The notes under the pieces: model-generated | What the model saw: only the letters and a program-made list of their open reading frames with translations | Told to the model about the DNA's origin: nothing | Databases searched by the model: none | NCBI GenBank assembly: GCA_002428265.1 | Contig: DIUR01000002.1 | Coordinates: 1 to 59,328, forward strand | DNA from: Bacteriovoracaceae bacterium UBA6153 | Lineage (GTDB): Bacteria; Bdellovibrionota; Bacteriovoracia; Bacteriovoracales; Bacteriovoracaceae | DNA: 59,328 nt | Reading direction: 5' to 3' | Shown here: one piece after another, positions 26,657-34,874 of the stretch | How positions within the stretch are numbered: position 1 is the stretch's first letter | Layout of the letters: each line of letters begins with the position of its first letter | Program-made: the position numbers and the translations under genes

Positions 26657-26974
26657 ATGGCCTCATCAAAAAAATCTTCTGAAAAATTTCAGTTGGGCAA
26701 AAAAATAAAAGAAATTATTTTTAGCTCACAAGGTTTCCCCATTTTTCTTTCGTTCACTACACTTGCAATTTTGTTTGTTTTATTTCGCATGAAGAATGTC
26801 GAAATGGATTACACAATTTCTAAGACTAATCGTGAGATTGAAAAAGTTATTATGGATAATAAAGAACTTAAAGCTAAGAAGGCAAGAATGCTTTCAGCAG
26901 AAAAACTTAGAAAGCTCGCTTCGGCCCATAACCTGGACCAACCTAAGCAAGAGCAGATAATTGTTATTCCATAG
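26657..26974 (+). CDS. ftsL: FtsL-type cell-division protein
   Basis: About 105 residues. A short basic cytoplasmic N-terminus is followed by one membrane helix (FPIFLSFTTLAILFVLF, about 25-42) and a periplasmic coiled coil (DYTISKTNREIEKVIMDNKE), ending in a basic tail with LASAHNLDQP. This layout and the position between rsmH and ftsI identify FtsL, which recruits and activates the FtsWI synthase with FtsB and FtsQ. The start at 26657 is supported by AGGAG 6 bases before it. Confidence 0.85.
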   Translation: MASSKKSSEKFQLGKKIKEIIFSSQGFPIFLSFTTLAILFVLFRMKNVEMDYTISKTNREIEKVIMDNKELKAKKARMLSAEKLRKLASAHNLDQPKQEQIIVIP

Positions 26975-26991
26975 GAATTGGAAAGCGAGTT

Positions 26992-28965
26992 ATGAACAGA
27001 GTAGAAAAAAATAGAATTATCTTCGTCTTCACATGCTTTTGCTTGTTTTTCCTTTTGGTATTAGGAAAAGCTTTTAAAGTTCAGTTGATTGACGCCGGAG
27101 ATTTGATTGTGAGAGCAAACTCGCAATTTCTTCGTCAGGCAACGGTTTATCCGAAACGTGGAAATATCTATGATCGCTCTGGCCACCCACTTGCTCTCAA
27201 TGTTCAAACCTACAGTATTTTCACAATCCCAAAAGCAACAGAAGGCAAAAGCGATGTTTATAAAAAACTAGCTAAAATTGTTCCGGAACTTTCTTATAAA
27301 GAAATGGTTTCGACTGTTAAAAAGAGAAAGAAATTTACTTGGATTGGAAGAAAGTTAAAACTTTCAAAAGATCAGGTTGAGCAAATTAAAGAGTTAAAAG
27401 GTATCTTCATCGAAGGAACACCTGAGAGAACTTATCCAAACCATGAACTTCTTGCTCAGGTTATCGGCTTCGTAGGCCTTGATAACAAAGGTCTATCTGG
27501 TCTTGAGTATATGTTTGATAAAGAACTAAAAGGAAACCCAGTTCTTTTAAAATATACGATTGATAATAAAGGTCGTCCGATCAAGTTTGAAAGTCATCAA
27601 AACGTTACGGCCCAAGCAAAAGATATTTATCTGACTATCGATAAAGATATTCAGGGAATGGCAGAAAAATACTTAAAAGAAGCTGTCTTGAAACACAATG
27701 CCGATAAAGGTGGCGTTGGAGTTATTGATGCTTCAACAGGAGAAGTCCTGGCCATTGCCAACTACCCTACTTTTGATCCAAATGATGTTAAAGGCTCTCT
27801 TCCTGATGCGCGTAAATTAAGTTTTGCTATTGAGCCGTTTGAGCCAGGATCTACTTTCAAAATCTTTACTGCTGCTTCAGCATTAGAAAACAAAGTCGCA
27901 AAGATTGATTCAACTTATTATGCTGAACAAGGACGAATGAGAGTTGATAATCACTGGATTAAAGAAGCAGAGTCACATGAAAAGTTTGAATGGATTTCCG
28001 TTGCAGATATCATCAGATTTTCTTCAAACGTCGGTACGACAAAATTAGCATTTGATTTAAAATTTCCAAGATTTAAAAAGACACTTAAAGAGCTTAATTT
28101 TGGAAATAAAACAGGTATTGAAGTTCCAGGTGAATCACGCGGGATTTTTACAGAAGCAGATAACGTTACACCACTTTCATTAAGTAACATGAGTTTTGGA
28201 CAAGGGATTGCTACAACGGGTGTGCAAATGCTTGCGGCTTATGCAGCTATCGCCAATGGCGGAGAGTATATAAAACCAACTCTGATTAAGCGTGATCCTA
28301 ATATGCCGACAGTCTCTGAGCTAGAGCCAGAAAATGAAAATCAGTTAGAAAAAAGAAGAAGAGTCTTCTCTCAAAAAACAACAGATGACCTGACTAAAGC
28401 GTTGATCCTAGCGGTTGAAAAAGGAACCGGTAAGGTTGCTCAAATACCTCACTTTCAGATTGCAGGTAAGACAGCAACAGCTCAAAGAGTTGATAAAAAT
28501 GGTGGATATAAAGGATACGTTTCAGGATTCGTTGGCTTTCCAGTTAACGTAGATCGCAAGTTTGTTATTGTTGTGTATATTGATAACCCAAAAACTGGTG
28601 GGTACTACGGTGGAGCTGTTGCTGGCCCGGTTTTTAAAAATCTTGCTGAATACATGCTTTATAAAAATAAAGATATCAGTAGAATCGCTGAGCACTATGA
28701 CAATGATTACGATCTAAAAAACATTAAAACGAACTCTGATATGGTTCAAATTAAAGACTCTGCGACAAGAAGCCTTACTCCTGGAATTGTTCCTAACATG
28801 ATGGGGCTTGATAAGATCACTGCTTCAAATATCGGAATAAAAATGAATATGCAGATGACTCACAAAGGAATGGGAGTTGTCTCTTCTCAGTACCCAAGTC
28901 CAGGAACTCCTGTCGATAGTGACACTGTTGTAAAATTGGAATATTCACCACCAACATACGAATAA
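26992..28965 (+). CDS. ftsI: Septal peptidoglycan transpeptidase FtsI (PBP3) with PASTA tail
   Basis: 657 residues. One membrane helix (9-26), a PBP dimer domain, then a transpeptidase domain with Ser287 (EPGSTFKIF), SSN at 344-346, and Lys493 in AGKTATAQ. The third motif is KTA in place of the usual KTG, codon GCA at 28474. After ~590 follows a PASTA domain (GIVPNMMGLDKITASN to VKLEYSPP), a feature of FtsI in some deltaproteobacteria-like groups. It makes septal cross-links with FtsW. The start lies 17 bases after ftsL, the end 3 bases before murE. Confidence 0.95.
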   Translation: MNRVEKNRIIFVFTCFCLFFLLVLGKAFKVQLIDAGDLIVRANSQFLRQATVYPKRGNIYDRSGHPLALNVQTYSIFTIPKATEGKSDVYKKLAKIVPELSYKEMVSTVKKRKKFTWIGRKLKLSKDQVEQIKELKGIFIEGTPERTYPNHELLAQVIGFVGLDNKGLSGLEYMFDKELKGNPVLLKYTIDNKGRPIKFESHQNVTAQAKDIYLTIDKDIQGMAEKYLKEAVLKHNADKGGVGVIDASTGEVLAIANYPTFDPNDVKGSLPDARKLSFAIEPFEPGSTFKIFTAASALENKVAKIDSTYYAEQGRMRVDNHWIKEAESHEKFEWISVADIIRFSSNVGTTKLAFDLKFPRFKKTLKELNFGNKTGIEVPGESRGIFTEADNVTPLSLSNMSFGQGIATTGVQMLAAYAAIANGGEYIKPTLIKRDPNMPTVSELEPENENQLEKRRRVFSQKTTDDLTKALILAVEKGTGKVAQIPHFQIAGKTATAQRVDKNGGYKGYVSGFVGFPVNVDRKFVIVVYIDNPKTGGYYGGAVAGPVFKNLAEYMLYKNKDISRIAEHYDNDYDLKNIKTNSDMVQIKDSATRSLTPGIVPNMMGLDKITASNIGIKMNMQMTHKGMGVVSSQYPSPGTPVDSDTVVKLEYSPPTYE

Positions 28966-28968
28966 AAA

Positions 28969-30378
28969 ATGAAAAAAAGCGAACTTCTCGATATCTTGAA
29001 CGCGGATATTGCTTCTCGAAATACAATTTCGGAGGGCGTTGATATAACTAACATTACAACCAATCTGCAGAGCGCAGGTGCTAGTGATGTAGTATTTTAT
29101 AAAGTTCAAAATAATGAAAAATCTATTGCTGATTTCAATAAAAGAATTGAAGGTAAAAACCCCGGGTTAGTTATTCTTAATCATGGGGCCGAAGCGTTCA
29201 TTAAAAATGATAATTGTGTTTTCGTTGATGTTACCAGAGTTCTAAACATTCAAAAAAATCTGATGAATGTGATGTTTCCGAATAAAAATAAAATGAAAAT
29301 AGTGGGTGTGACCGGAACTAACGGTAAAACGACAACCGTTAATTTGGCCATGCAGATCAGCGCACTTTTAGGCCACCCTGCTATTTCTGTAGGAACAATC
29401 GGCGTTCAGGATGCCAATGGATCTCTAGTTGATGATATGGAATCAACAACTCCTTCATATGTTGAGTTCAGAAAACTGATTAATAGATTCCAGGACAAAT
29501 ATGAAGTCTGCTTTGTTGAAGTAAGCTCACATGCGCTTGTGCAGGATAGATTGCATGACATTTCCTTAGATGCAGCGGCCTGGACTAGTTTTTCTCAGGA
29601 TCATCTTGATTACCACCGCACGATGGAAGAGTATTTTGAAGCAAAAATGATGATTGAAAAGAAGTATCTTAAAGATGGGAAATCGATCATTGTTCCCTCG
29701 TTTGAGAAAACACTTTATGAAAATATTTTAAAAAGTCATCCAAATGCCAGAGTTAAAGTCGCTTCAACTCTAGATCAAAGAAATATTAAGAATAAACCAC
29801 TTTTTTACCATTCATCTTATAACCAAAGTAATGCTGAAGTGGCGCTTCAGCTCAATTCAGAACTTTGGGGTGAAGAAAAAATCAATTCAATAGATTTAAA
29901 AAACATAAAAACTCCATTGGGAAGATTTTCAGTTGTAGAACTTGATGATGAGTCGATGGCCATCATTGATTACGCCCATACACCGGACGCTCTTTTAAAT
30001 ATTGGTGAAGCAATCAAAAAAGCTTTTCCACAACACTCACTTACCGTTATTTTTGGATGCGGTGGAAACAGAGATAAAACAAAGCGCCCACTAATGGGTC
30101 AGGCCGTTGCTGGTTTTGCGGATAAGATTATTGTGACAAGCGATAATCCCCGCGATGAAGCACCGGAAGATATCGTCATTGATATTATTTCAGGAATTAA
30201 AACGGGCTATGAAGCTGTGGTCGATAGAGAAAAGGCCATCCTTTATGCTCTTGAGGCCTGTGGTGAAAAAGAAATTATTCTGATTGCCGGTAAAGGGCAT
30301 GAAGAGTATCAGGAAATAAAAGGTGTAAAACACCCGTTTAGCGATTTCAATATAGTTCAAAATTTTAAACTCGGATAA
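28969..30378 (+). CDS. murE: UDP-MurNAc-dipeptide:diaminopimelate ligase MurE
   Basis: 469 residues. The ATP loop is GTNGKTT (116-122), the metal site SQDHLDYH, the middle motif DYAHTPDAL, and the substrate motif DNPR at 392-395 (TSDNPRDEAP) that marks enzymes adding meso-diaminopimelate. It acts third in building the peptide stem. All signature residues are intact. It is coupled to ftsI (3-base gap) and murF (4-base gap). Confidence 0.96.
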   Translation: MKKSELLDILNADIASRNTISEGVDITNITTNLQSAGASDVVFYKVQNNEKSIADFNKRIEGKNPGLVILNHGAEAFIKNDNCVFVDVTRVLNIQKNLMNVMFPNKNKMKIVGVTGTNGKTTTVNLAMQISALLGHPAISVGTIGVQDANGSLVDDMESTTPSYVEFRKLINRFQDKYEVCFVEVSSHALVQDRLHDISLDAAAWTSFSQDHLDYHRTMEEYFEAKMMIEKKYLKDGKSIIVPSFEKTLYENILKSHPNARVKVASTLDQRNIKNKPLFYHSSYNQSNAEVALQLNSELWGEEKINSIDLKNIKTPLGRFSVVELDDESMAIIDYAHTPDALLNIGEAIKKAFPQHSLTVIFGCGGNRDKTKRPLMGQAVAGFADKIIVTSDNPRDEAPEDIVIDIISGIKTGYEAVVDREKAILYALEACGEKEIILIAGKGHEEYQEIKGVKHPFSDFNIVQNFKLG

Positions 30379-30382
30379 ATTC

Positions 30383-31786
30383 ATGGTTTCCTCAAAATTA
30401 CTTTTTAAACTTAAGTCCGTTATTACAATGGATGCATTCTTTGATTTTAAAGCGCGTGAATTTGAATTGAAGATCAATACAGATTCAAGATCTTTCAAAA
30501 AAGATGAAACCTTTGTCGCTTTAGTTGGAGAAAATTTTGATGCCTTCAATTACCTTGAAGGGGTTTTAAATCTCGACGCTAAGGTTGTTATTGTCAGTCA
30601 CAGTTTTGAGAGAGCAGCACTGTTTCAATCGCTCTCAGTGCTTTATCCAAAAACACTTTTCATTACTGTTACCGACACACTTTTATTCCTCCAAGAGTTG
30701 GCACGACTGCACATTGAAGAATGGAAGAAAGCTGATAAAGATAGAAAAATTATTGGAGTGACTGGCTCTAATGGGAAGACGACTCATAAAGAAATGATTT
30801 ATTTCCTTTTAAATTCTTTGCTGCCGGGAAAAGTTTTGGCGACAAAGGGAAACCTGAATAATCACATAGGTGTGCCTTTAACAATATTTGGACTAACAAA
30901 AAAACATAAAGTGGCCATTATTGAAATGGGGATGAATCACGCAGGAGAAATTAAGGTACTTTGCGATATAGCTCACCCAGAACATGGGATGATTACTAAT
31001 ATTGGAGCAGCTCATATTGAATTTCTTAAAAGTATGGAAAATATTTTTAAAGAAAAAGGAACTCTCTATGACAGTGTGGTTAAAACATCTAAAGGACAAG
31101 GTGTTTTTGTCGTCAATGGCGACGATCAATATTTAGGAAAGTTAAAAAAATCCAAAGGTCTTAGCACCTATGGAGAATTTGGTGGCGACACTAAAATTGA
31201 GATCAATGGAGAGAGGATTATTATCCACATGGATAGACAACCATTGTTGATAACTAACAATAATATCTTTGAGCATCACAACCTCAAGAATCTGGCCGGT
31301 ACTGCTATTTTCGCCATGAAGTTATTTCCTAAAAAGGTAAAACAAATTATTGAAGCGGCCTCTAAATACCAGCAACCTTCGATGAATAGATCTCAATGGA
31401 TCAATAATATTTTCCTAGATGCTTATAATGCTAATCCAAGCTCGATGAAGGTCTCACTAGATTCATTTGTCACTATCATGAAAAATAAGAATGTAGATCT
31501 TGATGATTGTTATTTTATTTTAGGTGACATGAATGAGCTAGGTGATCATGCAGCTCCTATGCACGAAGAGATCGCAAGGCATATTAAGAAACTAGGAATT
31601 AAAAACGTGACTTTTATCGGAAGATATCGTGAGTATTACTTAAAAGGTTTCGCTGACCCTAAGGGACACTATCTGAAGAAAGAAGAGTTTAGTGAAGAGT
31701 GGAAGAAAATCAGAAAGAATTATAAGTACATTTTCATCAAGGCCAGCCGTTCATTAGAACTGGAAACCCTGCTGAATATAGTTTAA
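30383..31786 (+). CDS. murF: UDP-MurNAc-tripeptide:D-Ala-D-Ala ligase MurF
   Basis: 467 residues. The ATP loop is GSNGKTT (128-134), followed by NLNNHIGVPLTI, EMGMNHAGEI and NIGAAHIEFLKS, the MurF signatures. HHNLKN and DAYNANPSSM complete the active site. It adds D-Ala-D-Ala to the stem peptide. The first 15 residues before MDAFFDFKA may be extra; a second ATG at 30428 would give a slightly shorter protein with less good coupling to murE. Confidence 0.94.
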   Translation: MVSSKLLFKLKSVITMDAFFDFKAREFELKINTDSRSFKKDETFVALVGENFDAFNYLEGVLNLDAKVVIVSHSFERAALFQSLSVLYPKTLFITVTDTLLFLQELARLHIEEWKKADKDRKIIGVTGSNGKTTHKEMIYFLLNSLLPGKVLATKGNLNNHIGVPLTIFGLTKKHKVAIIEMGMNHAGEIKVLCDIAHPEHGMITNIGAAHIEFLKSMENIFKEKGTLYDSVVKTSKGQGVFVVNGDDQYLGKLKKSKGLSTYGEFGGDTKIEINGERIIIHMDRQPLLITNNNIFEHHNLKNLAGTAIFAMKLFPKKVKQIIEAASKYQQPSMNRSQWINNIFLDAYNANPSSMKVSLDSFVTIMKNKNVDLDDCYFILGDMNELGDHAAPMHEEIARHIKKLGIKNVTFIGRYREYYLKGFADPKGHYLKKEEFSEEWKKIRKNYKYIFIKASRSLELETLLNIV

Positions 31787-31818
31787 TATTTTGAGATAAC
31801 CAAAAAAGGACTGCACGG

Positions 31819-32886
31819 ATGCTTTACCATTTATTATACCCGAACCACCACCTGTTCAACATCTTCAAGTACATTACTTTTAGAACAGTCATTGCATTTT
31901 TAGTGGCGACAATTTTATCAATTGTATGGGGTAAGTTTTTTATAAACTTCATGAAGAGAAAACAATTCGGGCAAATCATCAGAGATGATGGGCCAGAATC
32001 CCATTTCAAGAAAAAAGGTACTCCGACTATGGGCGGTGTATTTATGCTTGGAAGTATTTTTGTCACCACACTAATTTGTGGAAACTTTTTTTCTATGCCT
32101 CTTCAAATTACATTGGGAGTCACATTCTCATATTTTTTACTGGGATTTTACGACGATTACCTGAAAGTTTTAAAAAAAGACACAAAGGGAGTCTCTGCTA
32201 AAGGCAAGCTTGTCTGGCAATTTGCGACAGCGGGAATCGCACTCTATCTCATGGTGAGTCAAAACATAATCAGTACCGATGTCTATTTTCCATTCTTTAA
32301 AGCACCGATAATTGATCTTGGTTACTGGTATATTTTATTTGGCTCTATAGTCATTGTTGGATTTAGTAATGCCGTTAACCTAACTGATGGTCTTGATGGA
32401 TTGGCAATCGGGCCCATCATGGTAAGTGCAGCGACAATGGGACTCTTAACTTACGTTACAGGTCACAAGGAAATTTCGCAGTATCTCTACATTCCATACT
32501 TCGAAGGTATGGGAGAGCTGACTGTGTTAACTGCGTCTATTATTGGTGCAGGAATCGGCTTTTTGTGGTATAACTCGTATCCAGCTCAAATTTTTATGGG
32601 CGATGTTGGATCCCTTTCTTTGGGAGGAACATTGGGTACGATTGCCGTGCTTGCGAAGTCAGAATTTCTTTTTGTCGTTATCGGCGGGATTTTTGTCATC
32701 GAAGCTCTTTCAGTTATTATCCAAGTTGCTTCTTTTAAAACACGCGGAGTTCGCGTTTTTAAAATGGCGCCTATCCATCATCACTTTGAAAAACTTGGCT
32801 GGCCTGAAACGAAAGTCACTGTTCGTTTTTGGATCATCAGTGTGTGCCTGGCAATCATGGCACTATCGACGTTAAAAACAAGATAA
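31819..32886 (+). CDS. mraY: Phospho-MurNAc-pentapeptide transferase MraY
   Basis: 355 residues with about ten membrane helices. Motifs are KKKGTPTMGGVFML, LGFYDDYLK with the catalytic Asp pair, NAVNLTDGLDGLAIG, FMGDVGSLSLGG and KMAPIHHHFEKLGW. It moves phospho-MurNAc-pentapeptide onto undecaprenyl phosphate to make lipid I in the inner membrane. The N-terminal HHHLF segment is usual for the family. It is 32 bases after murF and 28 before murD. Confidence 0.97.
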   Translation: MLYHLLYPNHHLFNIFKYITFRTVIAFLVATILSIVWGKFFINFMKRKQFGQIIRDDGPESHFKKKGTPTMGGVFMLGSIFVTTLICGNFFSMPLQITLGVTFSYFLLGFYDDYLKVLKKDTKGVSAKGKLVWQFATAGIALYLMVSQNIISTDVYFPFFKAPIIDLGYWYILFGSIVIVGFSNAVNLTDGLDGLAIGPIMVSAATMGLLTYVTGHKEISQYLYIPYFEGMGELTVLTASIIGAGIGFLWYNSYPAQIFMGDVGSLSLGGTLGTIAVLAKSEFLFVVIGGIFVIEALSVIIQVASFKTRGVRVFKMAPIHHHFEKLGWPETKVTVRFWIISVCLAIMALSTLKTR

Positions 32887-32914
32887 CGTCGATAACAACG
32901 ACGGGGTATTGTGA

Positions 32915-34303
32915 ATGGAAATGGAAAGATTTAAAGGTAAGAAAATTCTTATCGTTGGTATTGGTAAAACAGGTTTCTCTTTAATCAACTTCTTTACGAA
33001 GCTTGAGTGTGAAATCAGGGTCACTGATATTAAGCCCATCTTCGATTTGAATAAGTCTGTTAAAAAAATCAAAAAAATTGAGCCTGCTCTTGAAATGACT
33101 TTCGGTGAGCACAAAGATGAAGACTTTTTGGAAGCAGACGTTGTTGTGTATTCAGCAGCAGTTAATCCAAATCTGCCACAACTTGAGCTTGCAAGAAAAA
33201 ATGGAAAAGAAGTTTATTCGGACTTCGCTCTTGCTTACAAACTTTGTAAAAAACCAGTGATCGCTGTTTGTGGATCATTCGGACGCACGACAATTGCAGC
33301 AATGATTGGATACACTCTTAAAGTTGACGGAAAAAATGTTTTCGTTGGTGGAACAAGTGAAATGCCATTCATTGAATACTGCCTTCTTCCAAACATGAGT
33401 GAAATTGATTATGCAGTCGTTGAAGTTTCTGCCATTCAAATGAAGTCTCTTCAAGACTTCCACCCAAAAATGGTGGTTTTCCCTAACATCGGCGAAAACT
33501 TCTCTAAAGCTAACTTCTCATCAGTAAGCGAATACATTGAAACTAAACTTTCAATTATCAAAAAACTTTCACCAGAAGATACTCTGGTTGCTAACTATGA
33601 TTCACTTGCAAACAATGCAATGTTTAGAAATGCTAATTGCCAGGTTTACTGGTACTCAAGACGTTCATACGTCACACTAGGTGTGATGAATGAAATCCAA
33701 GGAACGCATTTCCACGACAGAAGAATCCACTCAAACATTAATTATCACTCAGAGTTCAAAGTTTCTAAGATGAGAATTGTTGGACAAGTTAACCGTGAAA
33801 ATTTAATGGCCGCAGTTACTGCATGTAAGGCCCTTGATGTAAGTGACGATGCTATCCAAACTTGTATTGAAAAATTCCCAGGGATTCCAAATCGTATGGA
33901 GTTCATCATGGAGAAAAACGGCGTTTGTTTCTACAACGATTCAAAAGCTGAAACGATGCCAGAGATGCTTTCTTCACTAAAATCATTTAAAGAGCCAGTT
34001 ATCTTGATTGCTGGTGGTAAAGACAATGAGGACCTGAACTTCGATCCATTCGCTAAAGAGATGATGACGAATGCACGCGTTCTGGTATTAGTTGGAGAGT
34101 GTAAAGAAAGACTAAACAGAGCTCTTGGAGAGCATAACCAGACTTATATTGTTGGCTCGTTTGAAGAGTCAGTTCTTTTTGCTTATCAAAAGTCGAGAAC
34201 TGGAGATGTTATTTTACTTTCTCCGGGGAACCCTGCTTCTGACTTTTTCCGTGACTACGAAGAGCGCGGAAACTATTACAAAAAATTAGTTTATCAACTA
34301 TAA
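32915..34303 (+). CDS. murD: MurD-like Mur ligase with altered catalytic motifs
   Basis: 462 residues, in the murD position, with the MurD fold: N-terminal ILIVGIGKTGFSL, AVVEVSAIQM, NDSKAET and ILIAGGKDN. Four signature sites differ from active Mur ligases. The ATP loop GTNGKTT is GSFGRTT (120-126), so the lysine is Arg124. The DHLDR-type histidine site reads GENFSKAN (193-200). The GxHNxxN motif reads GQVNRENL (His to Val, about 290). PHR reads PNR (326). The carbamylated lysine (ETKLSI, 211) seems kept. MurE, MurF and MurC in the same operon keep all their motifs. It is either a divergent active enzyme or a ligase-derived pseudoenzyme; no second MurD is in the window. Confidence 0.85.
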   Translation: MEMERFKGKKILIVGIGKTGFSLINFFTKLECEIRVTDIKPIFDLNKSVKKIKKIEPALEMTFGEHKDEDFLEADVVVYSAAVNPNLPQLELARKNGKEVYSDFALAYKLCKKPVIAVCGSFGRTTIAAMIGYTLKVDGKNVFVGGTSEMPFIEYCLLPNMSEIDYAVVEVSAIQMKSLQDFHPKMVVFPNIGENFSKANFSSVSEYIETKLSIIKKLSPEDTLVANYDSLANNAMFRNANCQVYWYSRRSYVTLGVMNEIQGTHFHDRRIHSNINYHSEFKVSKMRIVGQVNRENLMAAVTACKALDVSDDAIQTCIEKFPGIPNRMEFIMEKNGVCFYNDSKAETMPEMLSSLKSFKEPVILIAGGKDNEDLNFDPFAKEMMTNARVLVLVGECKERLNRALGEHNQTYIVGSFEESVLFAYQKSRTGDVILLSPGNPASDFFRDYEERGNYYKKLVYQL

Positions 34304-34308
34304 AAATC

Positions 34309-34333
34309 AAGGGGTGCATGTCACCCCTTTTTT
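34309..34333 (+). terminator. Rho-independent terminator after murD
   Basis: Stem AAGGGGTG/CACCCCTT (34309-34316/34322-34329), 5-base loop, then a run of T. It cuts the division cluster transcript between murD and hipB. Confidence 0.9.
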
Positions 34334-34643
34334 ATAAGCAGCACCTACTGTCCTAATCCCTTCGCCCCAGCTAGTTCTAGATTTTTTCATTATATTGAAT
34401 ATTTATCAAAAAATGGGCGATAAATAAGTATTTAATTGAATATTTAGCAAGTTTTTTATATCAAAATACATATTCATCACTTTTTATTGCTCACTTTTTA
34501 ATTATAGTACATTTTTTTCACGTTTTTTATCTTTAAATGCATATTAACTCTATATTTTTTTAAAAATATGTATTAAAGTGCTATATATGCTGGCCTGTGC
34601 ATAGCATTGGCCGGCCAGTGAGAGATTTTACTGGAGTAAAATA
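34334..34643. other. AT-rich intergenic region before hipBA
   Basis: About 310 bases with almost no GC apart from the last 40, rich in T runs and with repeated pieces such as TTGAATATTTA (34395 and 34437 area). There is no gene. The 3' part should hold the hipBA promoter: TATATAT near 34582 and the GC-rich palindrome that follows. Confidence 0.6.
34590..34618 (+). promoter_or_regulatory. Candidate HipB operator: inverted repeat CTGGCC/GGCCAG
   Basis: CTGGCC (34590-34595) and GGCCAG (34613-34618) form an inverted repeat, and the 3' arm lies in the perfect 10-base palindrome TGGCCGGCCA. It stands out in an AT-rich leader and lies between a TATATAT box and the hipB ribosome binding site, where an autorepressor would bind. 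Inference from position only. Confidence 0.4.
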
Positions 34644-34874
34644 ATGAAAAGGTTAATAGGTGAACTAGTAAAAGAACTTAGAGTGGAGAGAAAGATGACT
34701 CAGTATGAATTAGCTCAGTACGCCCAAGTGCCACTAGGTACGGTGAGTAAGTTAGAAAACAACAAGGCTAATGTAACAATAGAGACTTTGGAAAAAGTAT
34801 TAAATGTTTTTGGTTATGAATTATCAGCCAAGAAGAAGCAATCCAAGCAGCTAGATATTTCGGATTTAATATAA
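34644..34874 (+). CDS. hipB: HipB-like XRE-family antitoxin
   Basis: 76 residues with one helix-turn-helix of the Cro/C1 type: MTQYELAQYAQVPLGTVSKL, then ETLEKVLNVFGYEL. The C-terminal KQLDISDLI would be the flexible tail. HipB binds and silences the HipA kinase and represses its own operon. TGGAG lies 7 bases before the ATG. The stop codon directly abuts the hipA start (no spacer), so production of the two is coupled. Confidence 0.92.
   Translation: MKRLIGELVKELRVERKMTQYELAQYAQVPLGTVSKLENNKANVTIETLEKVLNVFGYELSAKKKQSKQLDISDLI

Noticed and set aside
34395..34450. Repeated TTGAATATTTA pieces upstream of hipBA as a CRISPR-like array or attachment site
   Set aside because: Only two short copies in very AT-rich DNA, without regular spacers or a flanking integrase.
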